From the NCBI GenBank assembly GCA_004551945.1, contig SFPN01000025.1, positions 1-24,348 of the forward strand: a DNA stretch of 24,348 nt, in the 5' to 3' direction. Origin of the DNA: Clostridiales bacterium (GTDB lineage: Bacteria; Bacillota; Clostridia; Oscillospirales; Oscillospiraceae). A program made the translations under genes and the position numbers. Of the stretch, positions 1 to 8,847 are shown piece after piece. Numbering within the stretch: position 1 is the first letter of the stretch; each line of letters opens with the position of its first letter. The notes below the pieces were generated by a model. The model made no database searches and was not told where the DNA came from. It saw nothing but the letters and a program-made list of their open reading frames with translations.

Positions 1-1257
1 GAGGCCCAGACCCGGAAGCTCTTCAAGGTCTGCGTCATGCGGGACATCCCCATCTTCACCTTCATCAACAAGATGGACCGGGAGGCCCGGGACCCCTTTG
101 AGCTCTGCGAGGAGATCGAAAAGGAACTGGGCATCGACACCTACCCCGTCAACTGGCCCATCGGCTCCGGCAAGGAGTTTCTGGGGGTCTATGACCGGAA
201 CAAGAAGGAAATCATCCACTTCTCCTCCAACACCAACGCCAAAAAGTCCGGCACCACCCAGATCGACCTGGACGACCCCATCCTCACGGACATGCTGGGC
301 CAGGCCAAGCGGGACCAGCTCATTGAGGAGATCGAGCTGCTGGACGGGGCTTCCTGCGAGTTCGACTTGGACCGGGTGCGCCACGGCAAGCTCTCCCCGG
401 TGTTCTTCGGCTCCGCCCTTACCACCTTCGGCGTGGAGCCTTTCCTGGAGGACTTTCTCCGGATGACCACCCCGCCTCTGCCCCGCCACTCCAGCGACGG
501 GGAGATTGACTCCATGGACGACGCCTTCTCCGCCTTCGTCTTTAAGATCCAGGCCAACATGAACAAGGCCCACCGGGACCGGATCGCCTTCATGCGGGTG
601 TGCTCCGGCCGGTTCGACGCGGACAAGGAGGTCTACCACGTCCAGGGCAAGAAGAAGCTGAAGCTCTCCCGGCCCCAGCAGCTGATGGCCGCCGAGCGGG
701 AGATCATCGAGGAGGCCTACGCCGGGGACATCATCGGCGTGTTCGACCCGGGTATTTTCTCCATCGGGGACACCCTCTGCGCCCCGGGGAAAAAGTTCCG
801 CTTCGACCCCATCCCCACCTTCTCCCCGGAGCACTTCGCCCGGGTGCGTCCCCTGGACACCATGAAGCGCAAGCAGTTCCTCAAGGGCGCGGAGCAGATC
901 GCCCTGGAGGGCGCCATCCAGATCTTCAAGATCCCCTACACCGGCATGGAGGAGGTCATTGTGGGCGTGGTGGGCACCCTGCAGTTCGACGTGTTCCAGT
1001 ACCGGCTGCGCAGCGAGTACAACGTGGAGATCCGCATGGAGACCCTGCCCTATGAGTATCTCCGCTGGATCAAGGAGCCGGAGGAGTTCCACGAGACCGA
1101 CCTGATCCTGGGCAACGACACCAAGCTGGTGGAGGACTACAAGGGCAACAAGCTGCTGCTCTTCTCCTCCTTCTGGTCCATCAAGTGGGTCTCCGACCAC
1201 AACCCCCAGCTGGTCCTCACCGAGTTCAACGAGAAGAACAACGAGGACGACGAGTAA
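1..1257 (+). CDS. prfC: Peptide chain release factor 3 (RF3), 5'-truncated by window edge
   Basis: The reading frame is open from base 1 and ends at TAA 1255-1257, giving 418 codons of a protein usually about 525-530 residues long. RF3 is the cytosolic GTPase that recycles RF1/RF2 from the ribosome after peptide release. The G4 guanine-specificity motif NKMD is visible (INKMDRE, near base 66), followed by the RF3-typical segment with YPVNWPIGSG. The middle holds domain II (FGSALTTFGVEPFL, then FKIQANMNKAHRDRIAFMRV), and the C-terminal domain has GTLQFDVFQYRL. G1-G3 lie upstream of the window. The first in-frame Met (base 37) is internal, not the start. A G+C-rich hairpin (1270-1289) without a T-run follows, then udk. 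Family assignment is confident; EF-G is excluded by the RF3-type C-terminus. Confidence 0.95.
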   Translation, partial: EAQTRKLFKVCVMRDIPIFTFINKMDREARDPFELCEEIEKELGIDTYPVNWPIGSGKEFLGVYDRNKKEIIHFSSNTNAKKSGTTQIDLDDPILTDMLGQAKRDQLIEEIELLDGASCEFDLDRVRHGKLSPVFFGSALTTFGVEPFLEDFLRMTTPPLPRHSSDGEIDSMDDAFSAFVFKIQANMNKAHRDRIAFMRVCSGRFDADKEVYHVQGKKKLKLSRPQQLMAAEREIIEEAYAGDIIGVFDPGIFSIGDTLCAPGKKFRFDPIPTFSPEHFARVRPLDTMKRKQFLKGAEQIALEGAIQIFKIPYTGMEEVIVGVVGTLQFDVFQYRLRSEYNVEIRMETLPYEYLRWIKEPEEFHETDLILGNDTKLVEDYKGNKLLLFSSFWSIKWVSDHNPQLVLTEFNEKNNEDDE

Positions 1258-1324
1258 GCATCGCAGATTTTCGCCGCCCCGGCGGCGAAGCGGGTCCAAA
1301 AAGATTTGATAAGGAGGCAGTGTT

Positions 1325-1960
1325 ATGAAACCTTTGATTATCGGCATCGCCGGCGGCACTGGTTCGGGCAAAACCACCCTGGTGGACCGGCTGAAGGAAC
1401 AGTTCGGCGACGACATCAGCGTCCTGACCCACGACAGCTACTATGCCGCCCATCATGACCTCACCCTGGAGGAACGCCAGGCTCTCAACTATGACCACCC
1501 GGCCTCCTTTGACACCGACCGGATGATCCAGGACCTGGAGGATCTGAAGGCCGGCAAAACCATCCACTGCCCGGTGTATGACTACACCGTTCACGACCGG
1601 CTGGAGGAGACCCGCGAGATCGCCCCCAACAAGGTCATCATCGTGGAGGGCATCCTGGTCTTTGACAACAAGGCCCTGCGGGATCTCATGGACATCAAAA
1701 TCTTCGTGGACACCGACGCCGACGTGCGCATCCTCCGCCGCATCCTCCGGGACGTGAAGGAGAGGGGCCGCACCCTGGACTCGGTGATCGAGCAGTACTT
1801 ATCCACGGTCAAGCCCATGCATGAGCAGTTTGTGGAGCCCGCCAAGCGGTATGCCGACGTGATCGTCCCCGAGGGCGGACAGAACCTGGTGGCCCTCATG
1901 ATGATTATTCAGCGCATCGCCTACCACATTGAGCACGGGGACATTGTCTCCGAGCAGTAA
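1325..1960 (+). CDS. udk: Uridine kinase
   Basis: This 211-residue protein matches the usual length of bacterial uridine/cytidine kinase. It phosphorylates uridine or cytidine to the monophosphate in pyrimidine salvage, in the cytosol. The Walker A motif GGTGSGKTT lies at residues 10-18. HDSYY (about 37-41) and NYDHPASFD (about 58-66) are the nucleoside-binding signatures, and RRILRDVKERGR (about 138-149) forms the arginine-rich lid. The start is ATG 1325 with AAGGAGG at 1311-1317. It is followed at 12 bp by the PPOX gene, whose ribosome binding site overlaps the udk stop codon, so the two are co-transcribed and probably translationally coupled. No regulatory site is visible in the 67-bp gap after prfC. 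Confidence 0.95.
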   Translation: MKPLIIGIAGGTGSGKTTLVDRLKEQFGDDISVLTHDSYYAAHHDLTLEERQALNYDHPASFDTDRMIQDLEDLKAGKTIHCPVYDYTVHDRLEETREIAPNKVIIVEGILVFDNKALRDLMDIKIFVDTDADVRILRRILRDVKERGRTLDSVIEQYLSTVKPMHEQFVEPAKRYADVIVPEGGQNLVALMMIIQRIAYHIEHGDIVSEQ

Positions 1961-1972
1961 GGAGGCTCTTCT

Positions 1973-2470
1973 ATGTCCCAACGACCCATGCGCCGGAAGG
2001 ACCGGCAGCTGCCCCAGGAGGAGGCTTGGGCCCTTCTTGAGAAGGGCGGCCACGGGGTCCTCTCCGTCACCGGCGACGGGGGCTGGCCCTATGGGGTCCC
2101 CATGAACTTCATCACCCTGGACGGCTGCCTCTACCTTCACTGCGCCCGGGAGGGCCACAAACTGGACAGCATCGCCCGGGACGACCGGGTGTGCTTTACC
2201 GTGGTCACCAAGGCCCAGCCCGTCCCCGAGCACATCACCACCCTCTACGAAAGCGTTATCGTCTTTGGCCGGGCCAGCCTGGTGGAGGAGGAGGACCAGC
2301 GCCTGGCAGTGCTGGATCAGCTCATCTCCGATTTAGGCCAGGTGAGCCCGGCGCTGAAAGCCCGGTACATCCAGGCCAAGCAGGCCAAAACGGGGCTCAT
2401 CCGCATCCAGCCGGTGCAGGTCACCGGCAAGGCCAGCCGGAACTACGTCCCCGTGGAGAAGCGGATGTGA
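1973..2470 (+). CDS. Pyridoxamine 5'-phosphate oxidase family protein (NimA-like)
   Basis: 165 residues with the split-barrel flavin-binding fold of the PPOX/NimA family. Visible hallmarks are MRRKDRQL at the N-terminus, GHGVLSVTGDGGWPYGVPMNF (first strands and FMN-contact region), and YLHCAREGHKLDSI, containing the histidine that in Nim proteins carries the cofactor or pyruvate adduct. Family members bind FMN or F420 and reduce small substrates; some lower nitroimidazole activity, but most homologs have no assigned substrate, so resistance is only a possibility. The start is ATG 1973, with AAGGAGG formed over the udk stop codon. No terminator follows; the next gene has its own promoter beginning 11 bp after this stop. 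Confidence 0.85.
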   Translation: MSQRPMRRKDRQLPQEEAWALLEKGGHGVLSVTGDGGWPYGVPMNFITLDGCLYLHCAREGHKLDSIARDDRVCFTVVTKAQPVPEHITTLYESVIVFGRASLVEEEDQRLAVLDQLISDLGQVSPALKARYIQAKQAKTGLIRIQPVQVTGKASRNYVPVEKRM

Positions 2471-2481
2471 CCCGGAACCCC

Positions 2482-2510
2482 TTGCAATCCCTGCCGTTTC
2501 AGGCTATAAT
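2482..2510 (+). promoter_or_regulatory. Sigma-A promoter of asnS
   Basis: TTGCAA (2482-2487) and TATAAT (2505-2510) are separated by 17 bp, a near-consensus housekeeping promoter. The start point should fall near 2517, about 43 bases before the chosen asnS ATG. A perfect 10-bp inverted repeat overlaps it (see separate entry). Confidence 0.75.
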
Positions 2511-2531
2511 ATGTTTTTCCAAGCCTGAAAC
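2496..2531. promoter_or_regulatory. Inverted repeat straddling asnS -10 and start point
   Basis: GTTTCAGGCT (2496-2505) and AGCCTGAAAC (2522-2531) are perfect inverted copies with 16 bp between them. The left arm touches the first base of the -10 box and the right arm lies just past the expected start point. The arms are 26 bp apart centre to centre. This geometry suits a repressor operator. A 5'-leader hairpin is less likely because only the right arm would be transcribed. The regulator is unknown. Confidence 0.5.
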
Positions 2532-2559
2532 GAAATTCCTTTGAAAGGATTTGAAGCCA

Positions 2560-3951
<1,392 letters not shown>

Positions 3952-3975
3952 GGACGCTGAAACACAGAATCCGGG

Positions 3976-4140
3976 TCTGCCGCTTGAATCGGGCAGAACG
4001 TCGGGGCCCCATCGCAGATGGGGCGGCGCTGTGCGCCGTACAAGCGTTTTGCCTCAGGCAAAACCTTGGCGCAGGGGCAATTCACTTGCCCCGAGCATGT
4101 TCAATCCCATCGGGGCCCCCATACAGCTTGCTGTATGGGG
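3976..4140 (+). repeat. Array of six adjacent short hairpins (structured insert)
   Basis: Consecutive perfect or near-perfect stem-loops fill the insert. They are 3976-3981/3992-3997; 4006-4013/4017-4024 (8 bp); 4024-4029/4033-4038 (6 bp, sharing base 4024 with its neighbour, so one pair shortens if both form); 4046-4053/4057-4064 (8 bp, extended by CAAG/CTTG with one bulged base); 4074-4080/4086-4092 (7 bp); and 4117-4126/4131-4140 (10 bp, loop CTTG). In addition GGGCAGA (3991-3997) can pair with TCTGCCC (4143-4149) to close the whole block. No start codon with a ribosome binding site is present. It could be a structured RNA or a REP/MITE-like intergenic repeat; the sequence alone does not decide. 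Confidence 0.5.
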
Positions 4141-4191
4141 AATCTGCCCCATCCCAGAACCGTGGGCAGCGCGGACTTCTAAAAAACAAGC

Positions 4192-4223
4192 AAAAAATCT
4201 CCCTCATCCGAGGGAGATTTTTT
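4192..4223 (+). terminator. Intrinsic terminator of asnS
   Basis: A 13-bp perfect stem, AAAAAATCTCCCT (4192-4204) with AGGGAGATTTTTT (4211-4223) and a 6-base loop, ends in a T-run on the plus strand. The A-rich left arm makes it potentially bidirectional. It lies 10 bp after the second asnS end copy, which suggests this was the original gene-terminator junction. Confidence 0.85.
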
Positions 4224-4261
4224 GTTCATCGGGGTTGTGGTCTCCTCCAACGCCGTCGTAG

Positions 4262-4491
4262 GGGCGCTTCACGAAGCGCCCGCTCAGCGCGACAGGTGTC
4301 CGCCTGCCCAGCGGGGGCCCCATTTCTCTGGAGAAATGGGGAAAAGAGCAGGGGGGGAGAGAGGTTCTCTCCCCCTGGACCCCTTCTCTCTGGTTGGCGG
4401 AAACTTGCTGGGTTCGTGTTTTTTCGTTTGGTGGGGCTGCCGCTTTCTCATTGTGACGCCGGTCAAAAGCGCGCCCACCGGCTGGGCGCGC
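4262..4491. repeat. Second hairpin-rich intergenic block
   Basis: No gene is supported between 4224 and 4521. The stretch carries four strong stems: 4262-4269/4274-4281 (8 bp), 4318-4327/4332-4341 (10 bp), 4353-4362/4366-4375 (10 bp) and 4469-4477/4483-4491 (9 bp). Between the last two is unstructured sequence with a T-tract (4421-4426). The stems differ in sequence from those at 3976-4140. They look like palindromic intergenic repeats; whether they occur elsewhere in the genome cannot be seen here. Confidence 0.45.
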
Positions 4492-4521
4492 ATGGAGTGG
4501 GCAGGTACCCTGCAATGATAA

Positions 4522-4555
4522 AAGCGGCCGTTCCGAGTGTTCGGAACGGCCGCTT
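4522..4555 (-). terminator. Terminator of the Na/Pi cotransporter gene
   Basis: A 15-bp perfect stem (4522-4536 with 4541-4555, loop GTGT) lies 7 bp past the minus-strand stop codon and is followed on that strand by CTTTTATC. It is strong enough to insulate both strands. Confidence 0.85.
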
Positions 4556-4562
4556 GCTGCTC

Positions 4563-6308
4563 TTACAGCAACGCGTATTTTCTGGCGTAGGCCTCGTAGG
4601 CTTCCCGGAAGCTGAGGCTGCCGCCCTTTACGTTGTCCAGGTAGCCGTGGACGTCCAGGCTGTCGTGGGACATCTCAATGAGGCACCCGGCAATGTTGGA
4701 GCAGTGGTCGGCCACCCGCTCCAGGTTGGTGAGCAGATCGGACCAGACGAAGCCCAGCTCGATGGTGCACTCCCCTTTTTGCAGCCGGAGAATGTGACGG
4801 GTGCGCAGCTGCTCCTTGAGGGTATCCACCACCTCTTCCAGAGGCTCCACCTGGGCGGCCCGGACGGGGTCGTTGTTCAGGAAGGCCTCCAGAGCCAGGT
4901 CCATCACCTCGCCCACGGCGGCGGTGAGCACCGACAGCTCCTTCTTGGCGTGCTCGGAGAACTCCAGCCCCTTGTTCTGCATCTCTTCCGCAGACTCCAG
5001 CACGTTCACCGCGTGGTCGGAAATCCGCTCAAAGTCCCCGATCAGGTGGAGCAGCTTCACCGCCTGGCGGCTGTCCGCCCCGCTTAAGTCGGAGCCTCCC
5101 AGCTTCACCAGGTAGGTGCCCAGCATGTCCTCATACTGGTCCACCTCGTCCTCTGTCTCCCGGACCGCCTGGGCTACCTTGGCGTCATAGTTCTTCACCG
5201 AGGCGCAGGCAGTTTTCATGGCGTCCATGGCGATGCGGGCCATGGTCTCCGCCACCTCCGTGCACCGGGACAGGGCGACGGCAGGGGTGGCCAGCAGGCG
5301 CTCGTCCAGGATTTGGATCTGGTCGGGGGCCTGGGTGTCGGGGATGATCTTGCAGGCCAGCTTTTCCAGCAGACCGGAGAAGGGGAAGAGCAGGGCGGTG
5401 CAGAGCAGGTTAAAGGCCGTATGCACCACGGCAATGCCCAGCTGGTCAATGGGATTTGCCACGAAGGCAAACTGAACCACGGCGTTGATTCCATAGAAGA
5501 TCACCAGCCACACCACGGTGCCCACCACGTTAAAGAGCAGGTGGACGATGGCTGTCCGCCGGGCGTTCTTGTTGGTGCCCACAGAAGAGAGCAGGGCCGT
5601 CACGGTGGTGCCGATGTTCTGGCCCATGATGATGGGAATGGCCGCCCCGTAGGTCACCTGCCCGGTGGCGGACAGGGCCTGAAGGATACCCACAGAGGCG
5701 GAGGAGCTTTGAATGATGGCCGTGAGAGCCGCCCCGGCCAGCACGCCCAGAATGGGGTTGGTGAACATCAGCAGAAGGTTTTGGAACTCGGGAATCTCCT
5801 TCAGGCCGGCCACCGCGCCGCTCATGGTTTCCATGCCGAACATGAGAACGGCAAAGCCCAGGAGAATCATGCCAATGTCCTTTTTCCGCTCTTTCTTGCT
5901 CACCATGGTCAGGATGATGCCGATGAGGGCCAGGACCGGGGTAAAGGAGCTGGGCTTGAGCAGCTTGACAAAGAAATTGCCGCTCTCCAGCCCGGTGAGG
6001 CTCAGGATCCAGGAGGTGACGGTGGTGCCCACGTTGGCGCCCATAATCACCCCGATGGCCTGGCGCAGAGAGAGCAGACCGGAGTTTACAAAGCCCACCA
6101 CCATCACCGTGGTGGCCGAGGAGCTTTGGATCACGGCGGTGACGCCCATACCCGTGAGAAAGCCCAGGAACTTGCGGGAGGTCAGCTTGCTCAGCAGCAT
6201 TTTCAGGCTGCTGCCGGCGGACTTTTCCAGATAGGAGCCCATCAGATTCATGCCGAACAGGAATAAGCTGAGGCCTCCTACCAAAGTCAAAACATCGAAT
6301 AGATTCAT
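4563..6308 (-). CDS. Na/Pi cotransporter family protein with C-terminal PhoU-like domain
   Basis: 581 residues. The N-terminal ~320 residues are membrane segments with the two inverted Na/Pi-cotransporter (SLC34/NptA-like) repeats, each carrying the signature QSSSA: VIQSSSATTVMV near residue 60 and IIQSSSASVGIL near 200. GANVGTT and GQNIGTT follow each repeat. Residues about 345-560 are a cytosolic helical PhoU-like domain (FERISDHAVNVLESAEEM and NLERVADHCSNIAGCL), common in this bacterial subfamily. It probably imports phosphate with sodium, although some homologs export it. The start ATG 6308 has AATGAGG upstream. A Pho box about 90 bp upstream indicates induction under phosphate limitation, alongside the adjacent pst operon. 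It ends at a strong terminator. Confidence 0.9.
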   Translation of the reverse strand: MNLFDVLTLVGGLSLFLFGMNLMGSYLEKSAGSSLKMLLSKLTSRKFLGFLTGMGVTAVIQSSSATTVMVVGFVNSGLLSLRQAIGVIMGANVGTTVTSWILSLTGLESGNFFVKLLKPSSFTPVLALIGIILTMVSKKERKKDIGMILLGFAVLMFGMETMSGAVAGLKEIPEFQNLLLMFTNPILGVLAGAALTAIIQSSSASVGILQALSATGQVTYGAAIPIIMGQNIGTTVTALLSSVGTNKNARRTAIVHLLFNVVGTVVWLVIFYGINAVVQFAFVANPIDQLGIAVVHTAFNLLCTALLFPFSGLLEKLACKIIPDTQAPDQIQILDERLLATPAVALSRCTEVAETMARIAMDAMKTACASVKNYDAKVAQAVRETEDEVDQYEDMLGTYLVKLGGSDLSGADSRQAVKLLHLIGDFERISDHAVNVLESAEEMQNKGLEFSEHAKKELSVLTAAVGEVMDLALEAFLNNDPVRAAQVEPLEEVVDTLKEQLRTRHILRLQKGECTIELGFVWSDLLTNLERVADHCSNIAGCLIEMSHDSLDVHGYLDNVKGGSLSFREAYEAYARKYALL

Positions 6309-6375
6309 AGTTCAATCCTCATTCACATTTTACAGTTTCGGTCCCTTATTTCTAACAAAAATTTTACAAGAAATA

Positions 6376-6415
6376 AGTAAAATGAACCACCAGAAATAGG
6401 TTAAATCTATGTTAA
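6376..6415 (-). promoter_or_regulatory. Pho box and promoter of the Na/Pi cotransporter gene
   Basis: Read on the minus strand: TTAACA (6415-6410), 5 bp, TTAACC (6404-6399), 17 bp, TTTACT (6381-6376). The two half-sites repeat at exactly 11 bp, as in Firmicute PhoP boxes (TT[ATC]ACA direct repeats), with the second positioned like a -35 element. The site lies in an AT-rich island in an otherwise GC-rich region. It is nearly identical in layout to the site before phoP. Confidence 0.65.
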
Positions 6416-6431
6416 ATCCAGAGATGCAGAA

Positions 6432-6459
6432 TCACTGATGGAAAGCCTTCCACCAGTGA
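6432..6459 (-). terminator. Hairpin after phoU, weak terminator
   Basis: TCACTGATGGAA (6432-6443) and TTCCACCAGTGA (6448-6459) form a 12-bp stem with one non-standard pair and a 4-base loop, 41 bp past the phoU stop. The T-run after it on the minus strand is poor (ATTCTGC), so termination of the pst-phoU transcript here is likely but inefficient. Read-through would reach the cotransporter gene. Confidence 0.4.
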
Positions 6460-6499
6460 ATCAAAGGAAAACAGAGAATGAAGAATTGTGTGATTGCTA

Positions 6500-7189
6500 T
6501 TATCGTTCTGACCGCTCCGCGGGCACATAGGGCGCGCCGTTTTTGGAGCGGCTGCCGGTGATGGCGTATTCCACCCACTCGGCCAGGTTGGTGGCGTGGT
6601 CGCCGATACGCTCCAGGTACTTGGCCACCATCAGGATATCCAGGCACTCTTCCCCCCGGCTGCTGTCGGAGGCGATGATGGCGATCAACTCCTGCTTGAT
6701 CCGGTGGAACCAGCCGTCCACCACGTCGTCATAGGCGATCACAGCCCGGGCCAGGTTCAGGTCCAGCCGGACGAAGGCTTCCACGCTCTCCCGGACCATG
6801 CGGATGGCCTCCTCAGCCATCTGCTCCAGATGGGTCCGGTTCTCCAGACCCGAGGCGCGGATGAAGCCGGACAGCTCGGCAATGTCCGAGGCCTGGTCGC
6901 CGATACGCTCCAGGTCTGTGACCATTTTCAGGGCGGCGGTGACCCGGCGCAGGTCGCTGGCCACCGGCTGCTGCCGGAGCAGAAGCTTGGTGCACAGGCT
7001 CTCGATCTCCCGCTCCATAGCGTCGATCTCGCTGTCGATGGCAAAGACGTGCTCCTCCAGTTCCCGGGCGTCGGGTTCCGCCCCGTCCAGGGTTTTCACG
7101 GACAGGCCGATGGCGTCCTGGCACAAAGCGCCCATCTCGGTCATGAGGGCATACATTTTTTTCATCTGCCGGTTGTACAGATCCCGCAT
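6500..7189 (-). CDS. phoU: Phosphate-signalling regulator PhoU
   Basis: 229 residues, the usual PhoU length, made of two three-helix PhoU repeats with the conserved (E/D)RIxD(H/Q)A motifs: LERIGDQASDIAEL (about residue 93) and LERIGDHATNLAEW (about 193). PhoU is a cytosolic metal-binding protein that couples PstSCAB to the sensor kinase and keeps the Pho response off when phosphate is plentiful. Its ATG overlaps the pstB stop by one base (TGATG), so translation is coupled. It is the last gene of pstSCAB-phoU, the standard bacterial order. Confidence 0.96.
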   Translation of the reverse strand: MRDLYNRQMKKMYALMTEMGALCQDAIGLSVKTLDGAEPDARELEEHVFAIDSEIDAMEREIESLCTKLLLRQQPVASDLRRVTAALKMVTDLERIGDQASDIAELSGFIRASGLENRTHLEQMAEEAIRMVRESVEAFVRLDLNLARAVIAYDDVVDGWFHRIKQELIAIIASDSSRGEECLDILMVAKYLERIGDHATNLAEWVEYAITGSRSKNGAPYVPAERSER

Positions 7190-7977
7190 CAGCCAAACCT
7201 CCCCGAAATGTAAGATTCCGTCCGCTCATCCGTGGGCATGGAGAAGATCTGGTCCGTGGGGCCGAACTCCACCAGCTCCCCCATGAGGAAGAAGGCGGTC
7301 TTGTCCGACACACGGGCAGCCTGCTGCATGTTGTGGGTCACCATGACCACGGTGTACTTCTGTTTCAGCTCCACAGCCAAATCCTCGATCTTGGCGGTGG
7401 AGATGGGGTCCAGGGCAGAGGTGGACTCGTCCATCAGCAGGACTTCCGGCTGGTTGGCCAGAGCCCGGGCGATGCACAACCGCTGCTGCTGTCCGCCGGA
7501 GAGTCCCAGGGCGCTGGACTTCAGCCGGTCTTTCACTTCATCCCAGATGGCGGCGTCCCGGAGGGACTTTTCCACCAGCTGGTCCAGGGTTGCCCGGTCA
7601 CGGATTCCGTGGGTCCGGGGGCCGTAGGCCACATTGTCGTAGATGCTCATGGGGAAGGGATTGGCCTTCTGGAACACCATACCCACCTGCTTGCGCAGCC
7701 ATGTGGCGTCAAGGTCCTTGTCGAAAATGTTCTGACCCTCGAAGCATACTTCACCTTCAATGCGCACCCCGGGTACCAGGTCGTTCATGCGGTTGAGGGT
7801 CTTGAGGAATGTGGACTTGCCGCAGCCGGAGGGGCCGATGAGAGCTGTAATCTCGTTGGCCGGAATGGCGACGTTGATCTCTTTCAGGGCGTGGTGGCCC
7901 TTGTCCTGATCGGACGCCTTCTTCCCCGCTGCGCCGTACCACAGGTTTAAATTTTTTGTGGTGATGATATCCGCCAT
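7189..7977 (-). CDS. pstB: Phosphate ABC transporter ATP-binding protein PstB
   Basis: 262 residues from ATG 7977, which has AAGGAGG placed ideally upstream; the frame is open further upstream but that part overlaps pstA out of frame and is not coding. Walker A GPSGCGKST lies at residues 48-56, the Q-loop in MVFQKANPFPMSIYDNVAYG (100-119, PstB-typical), the ABC signature LSGGQQQR at 159-166, Walker B VLLMDE at 179-184 and the switch His in MVTHNM at 212-217. It energises phosphate uptake through PstC/PstA. An about 10-residue basic/acidic insertion (residues 16-29, AAGKKASDQDKGHH) between the first two strands is longer than in typical PstB. Confidence 0.97.
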   Translation of the reverse strand: MADIITTKNLNLWYGAAGKKASDQDKGHHALKEINVAIPANEITALIGPSGCGKSTFLKTLNRMNDLVPGVRIEGEVCFEGQNIFDKDLDATWLRKQVGMVFQKANPFPMSIYDNVAYGPRTHGIRDRATLDQLVEKSLRDAAIWDEVKDRLKSSALGLSGGQQQRLCIARALANQPEVLLMDESTSALDPISTAKIEDLAVELKQKYTVVMVTHNMQQAARVSDKTAFFLMGELVEFGPTDQIFSMPTDERTESYISGRFG

Positions 7978-7997
7978 GGGGTATCCTCCTTTTGCGA

Positions 7998-8846
7998 TTA
8001 GTGACGTTTCAGTTTCTTGCCGGCCAGGTTGGCGGCGCCGTTGATGATAAACACCAGCAGCATCAGAATGGCGGCCACGGCAAAGGCCACGCCGGTCTCT
8101 CCCCGCTCGTTGGCGTAGACATACAGGGCAACGGTAAGGGTTGCGGAGGAGGACTGAAGGGACTGGGCAAAGCCGTTGAGCACCAGGCCGAACCCGGCGG
8201 TAAAGAGCAGGGCGGCCGACTCGCCCACGATCCGGCCCACAGCCAGGATGCAGCCGGTGACGATGCCGTCCACGGCGTTGGGCAGAACCACGGTGCGCAC
8301 CATCCGCCACTTCCGGGCGCCCAGAGCCAGGGCCCCTTCCCGGTAGGACTGGGGCACGGTCTTCAGGCTCTCCTGGGTGGTCCGCATGATGGTGGGCAGG
8401 ATCATCAGCACCAGGGTCAGGCCGCCGGCTAAGATGCCCTGCTGCAGGCCCATGATCTGAATGAAGAAGAGCATACCCACCAGGCCGAAGAGGATGGAGG
8501 GCAGACCAGAGAGGGTCTCCGCCGCGTACTCAATGAGGGCCACCAGCCGGTGGCTCTTGGCGTACTCCGTCAGGTAGATGGCGGCGCCCACCCCCAGGGG
8601 CAGGACCACTGCCAAGGCCACCAGGATGATGTACAGGGTGTTGAGGATGTTGGGCAGAATGCCGATGGTGTCGTTGATATAGCTGCTCTGGGTGGAGAGC
8701 AGGCTCCAGCTGATGTTGGGAAGGCCGCGATAGAAAATATAGCTGATGAGGAAGATCAGCAGGGCGCAGGTGATGCCGGCGCACAGATACAGCAGAAACT
8801 TCATCCCATGGTTATAGGCTCTGCGGGAGGCAGACATTCCTTTCAT
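7998..8846 (-). CDS. pstA: Phosphate ABC transporter permease PstA
   Basis: 282 residues with about six membrane helices and the binding-protein-dependent permease (EAA) loop near REGALALGARKWRMVRTVVLPNAVDGIVTG (about residues 180-210). Helix 1 starts at residue about 15 (MKFLLYLCAGITCALLIFLIS). PstA forms the membrane channel with PstC. The start ATG 8846 lies 1 bp past the pstC stop, with GGAGGGG upstream. A second ATG at 8837 is possible but badly spaced from the ribosome binding site. pstB follows after 20 bp. Confidence 0.95.
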   Translation of the reverse strand: MKGMSASRRAYNHGMKFLLYLCAGITCALLIFLISYIFYRGLPNISWSLLSTQSSYINDTIGILPNILNTLYIILVALAVVLPLGVGAAIYLTEYAKSHRLVALIEYAAETLSGLPSILFGLVGMLFFIQIMGLQQGILAGGLTLVLMILPTIMRTTQESLKTVPQSYREGALALGARKWRMVRTVVLPNAVDGIVTGCILAVGRIVGESAALLFTAGFGLVLNGFAQSLQSSSATLTVALYVYANERGETGVAFAVAAILMLLVFIINGAANLAGKKLKRH

Positions 8847-8847
8847 A

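Noticed and set aside
1270..1289. Terminator between prfC and udk
   Set aside because: The stem (1270-1277/1282-1289) is strong but there is no T-run after it on the plus strand, so it is better seen as a simple intercistronic hairpin.
3976..4500. CRISPR array
   Set aside because: The repeated units are different inverted repeats, not identical direct repeats with regular spacers, and no cas genes are present.
4222..4518. Small plus-strand coding frame in the asnS-cotransporter gap
   Set aside because: It runs through four strong hairpins, has no ribosome binding site and no family resemblance.
7978..8310. Upstream extension of pstB
   Set aside because: It lies inside pstA out of frame; ATG 7977 has a perfect ribosome binding site and starts the family N-terminus.
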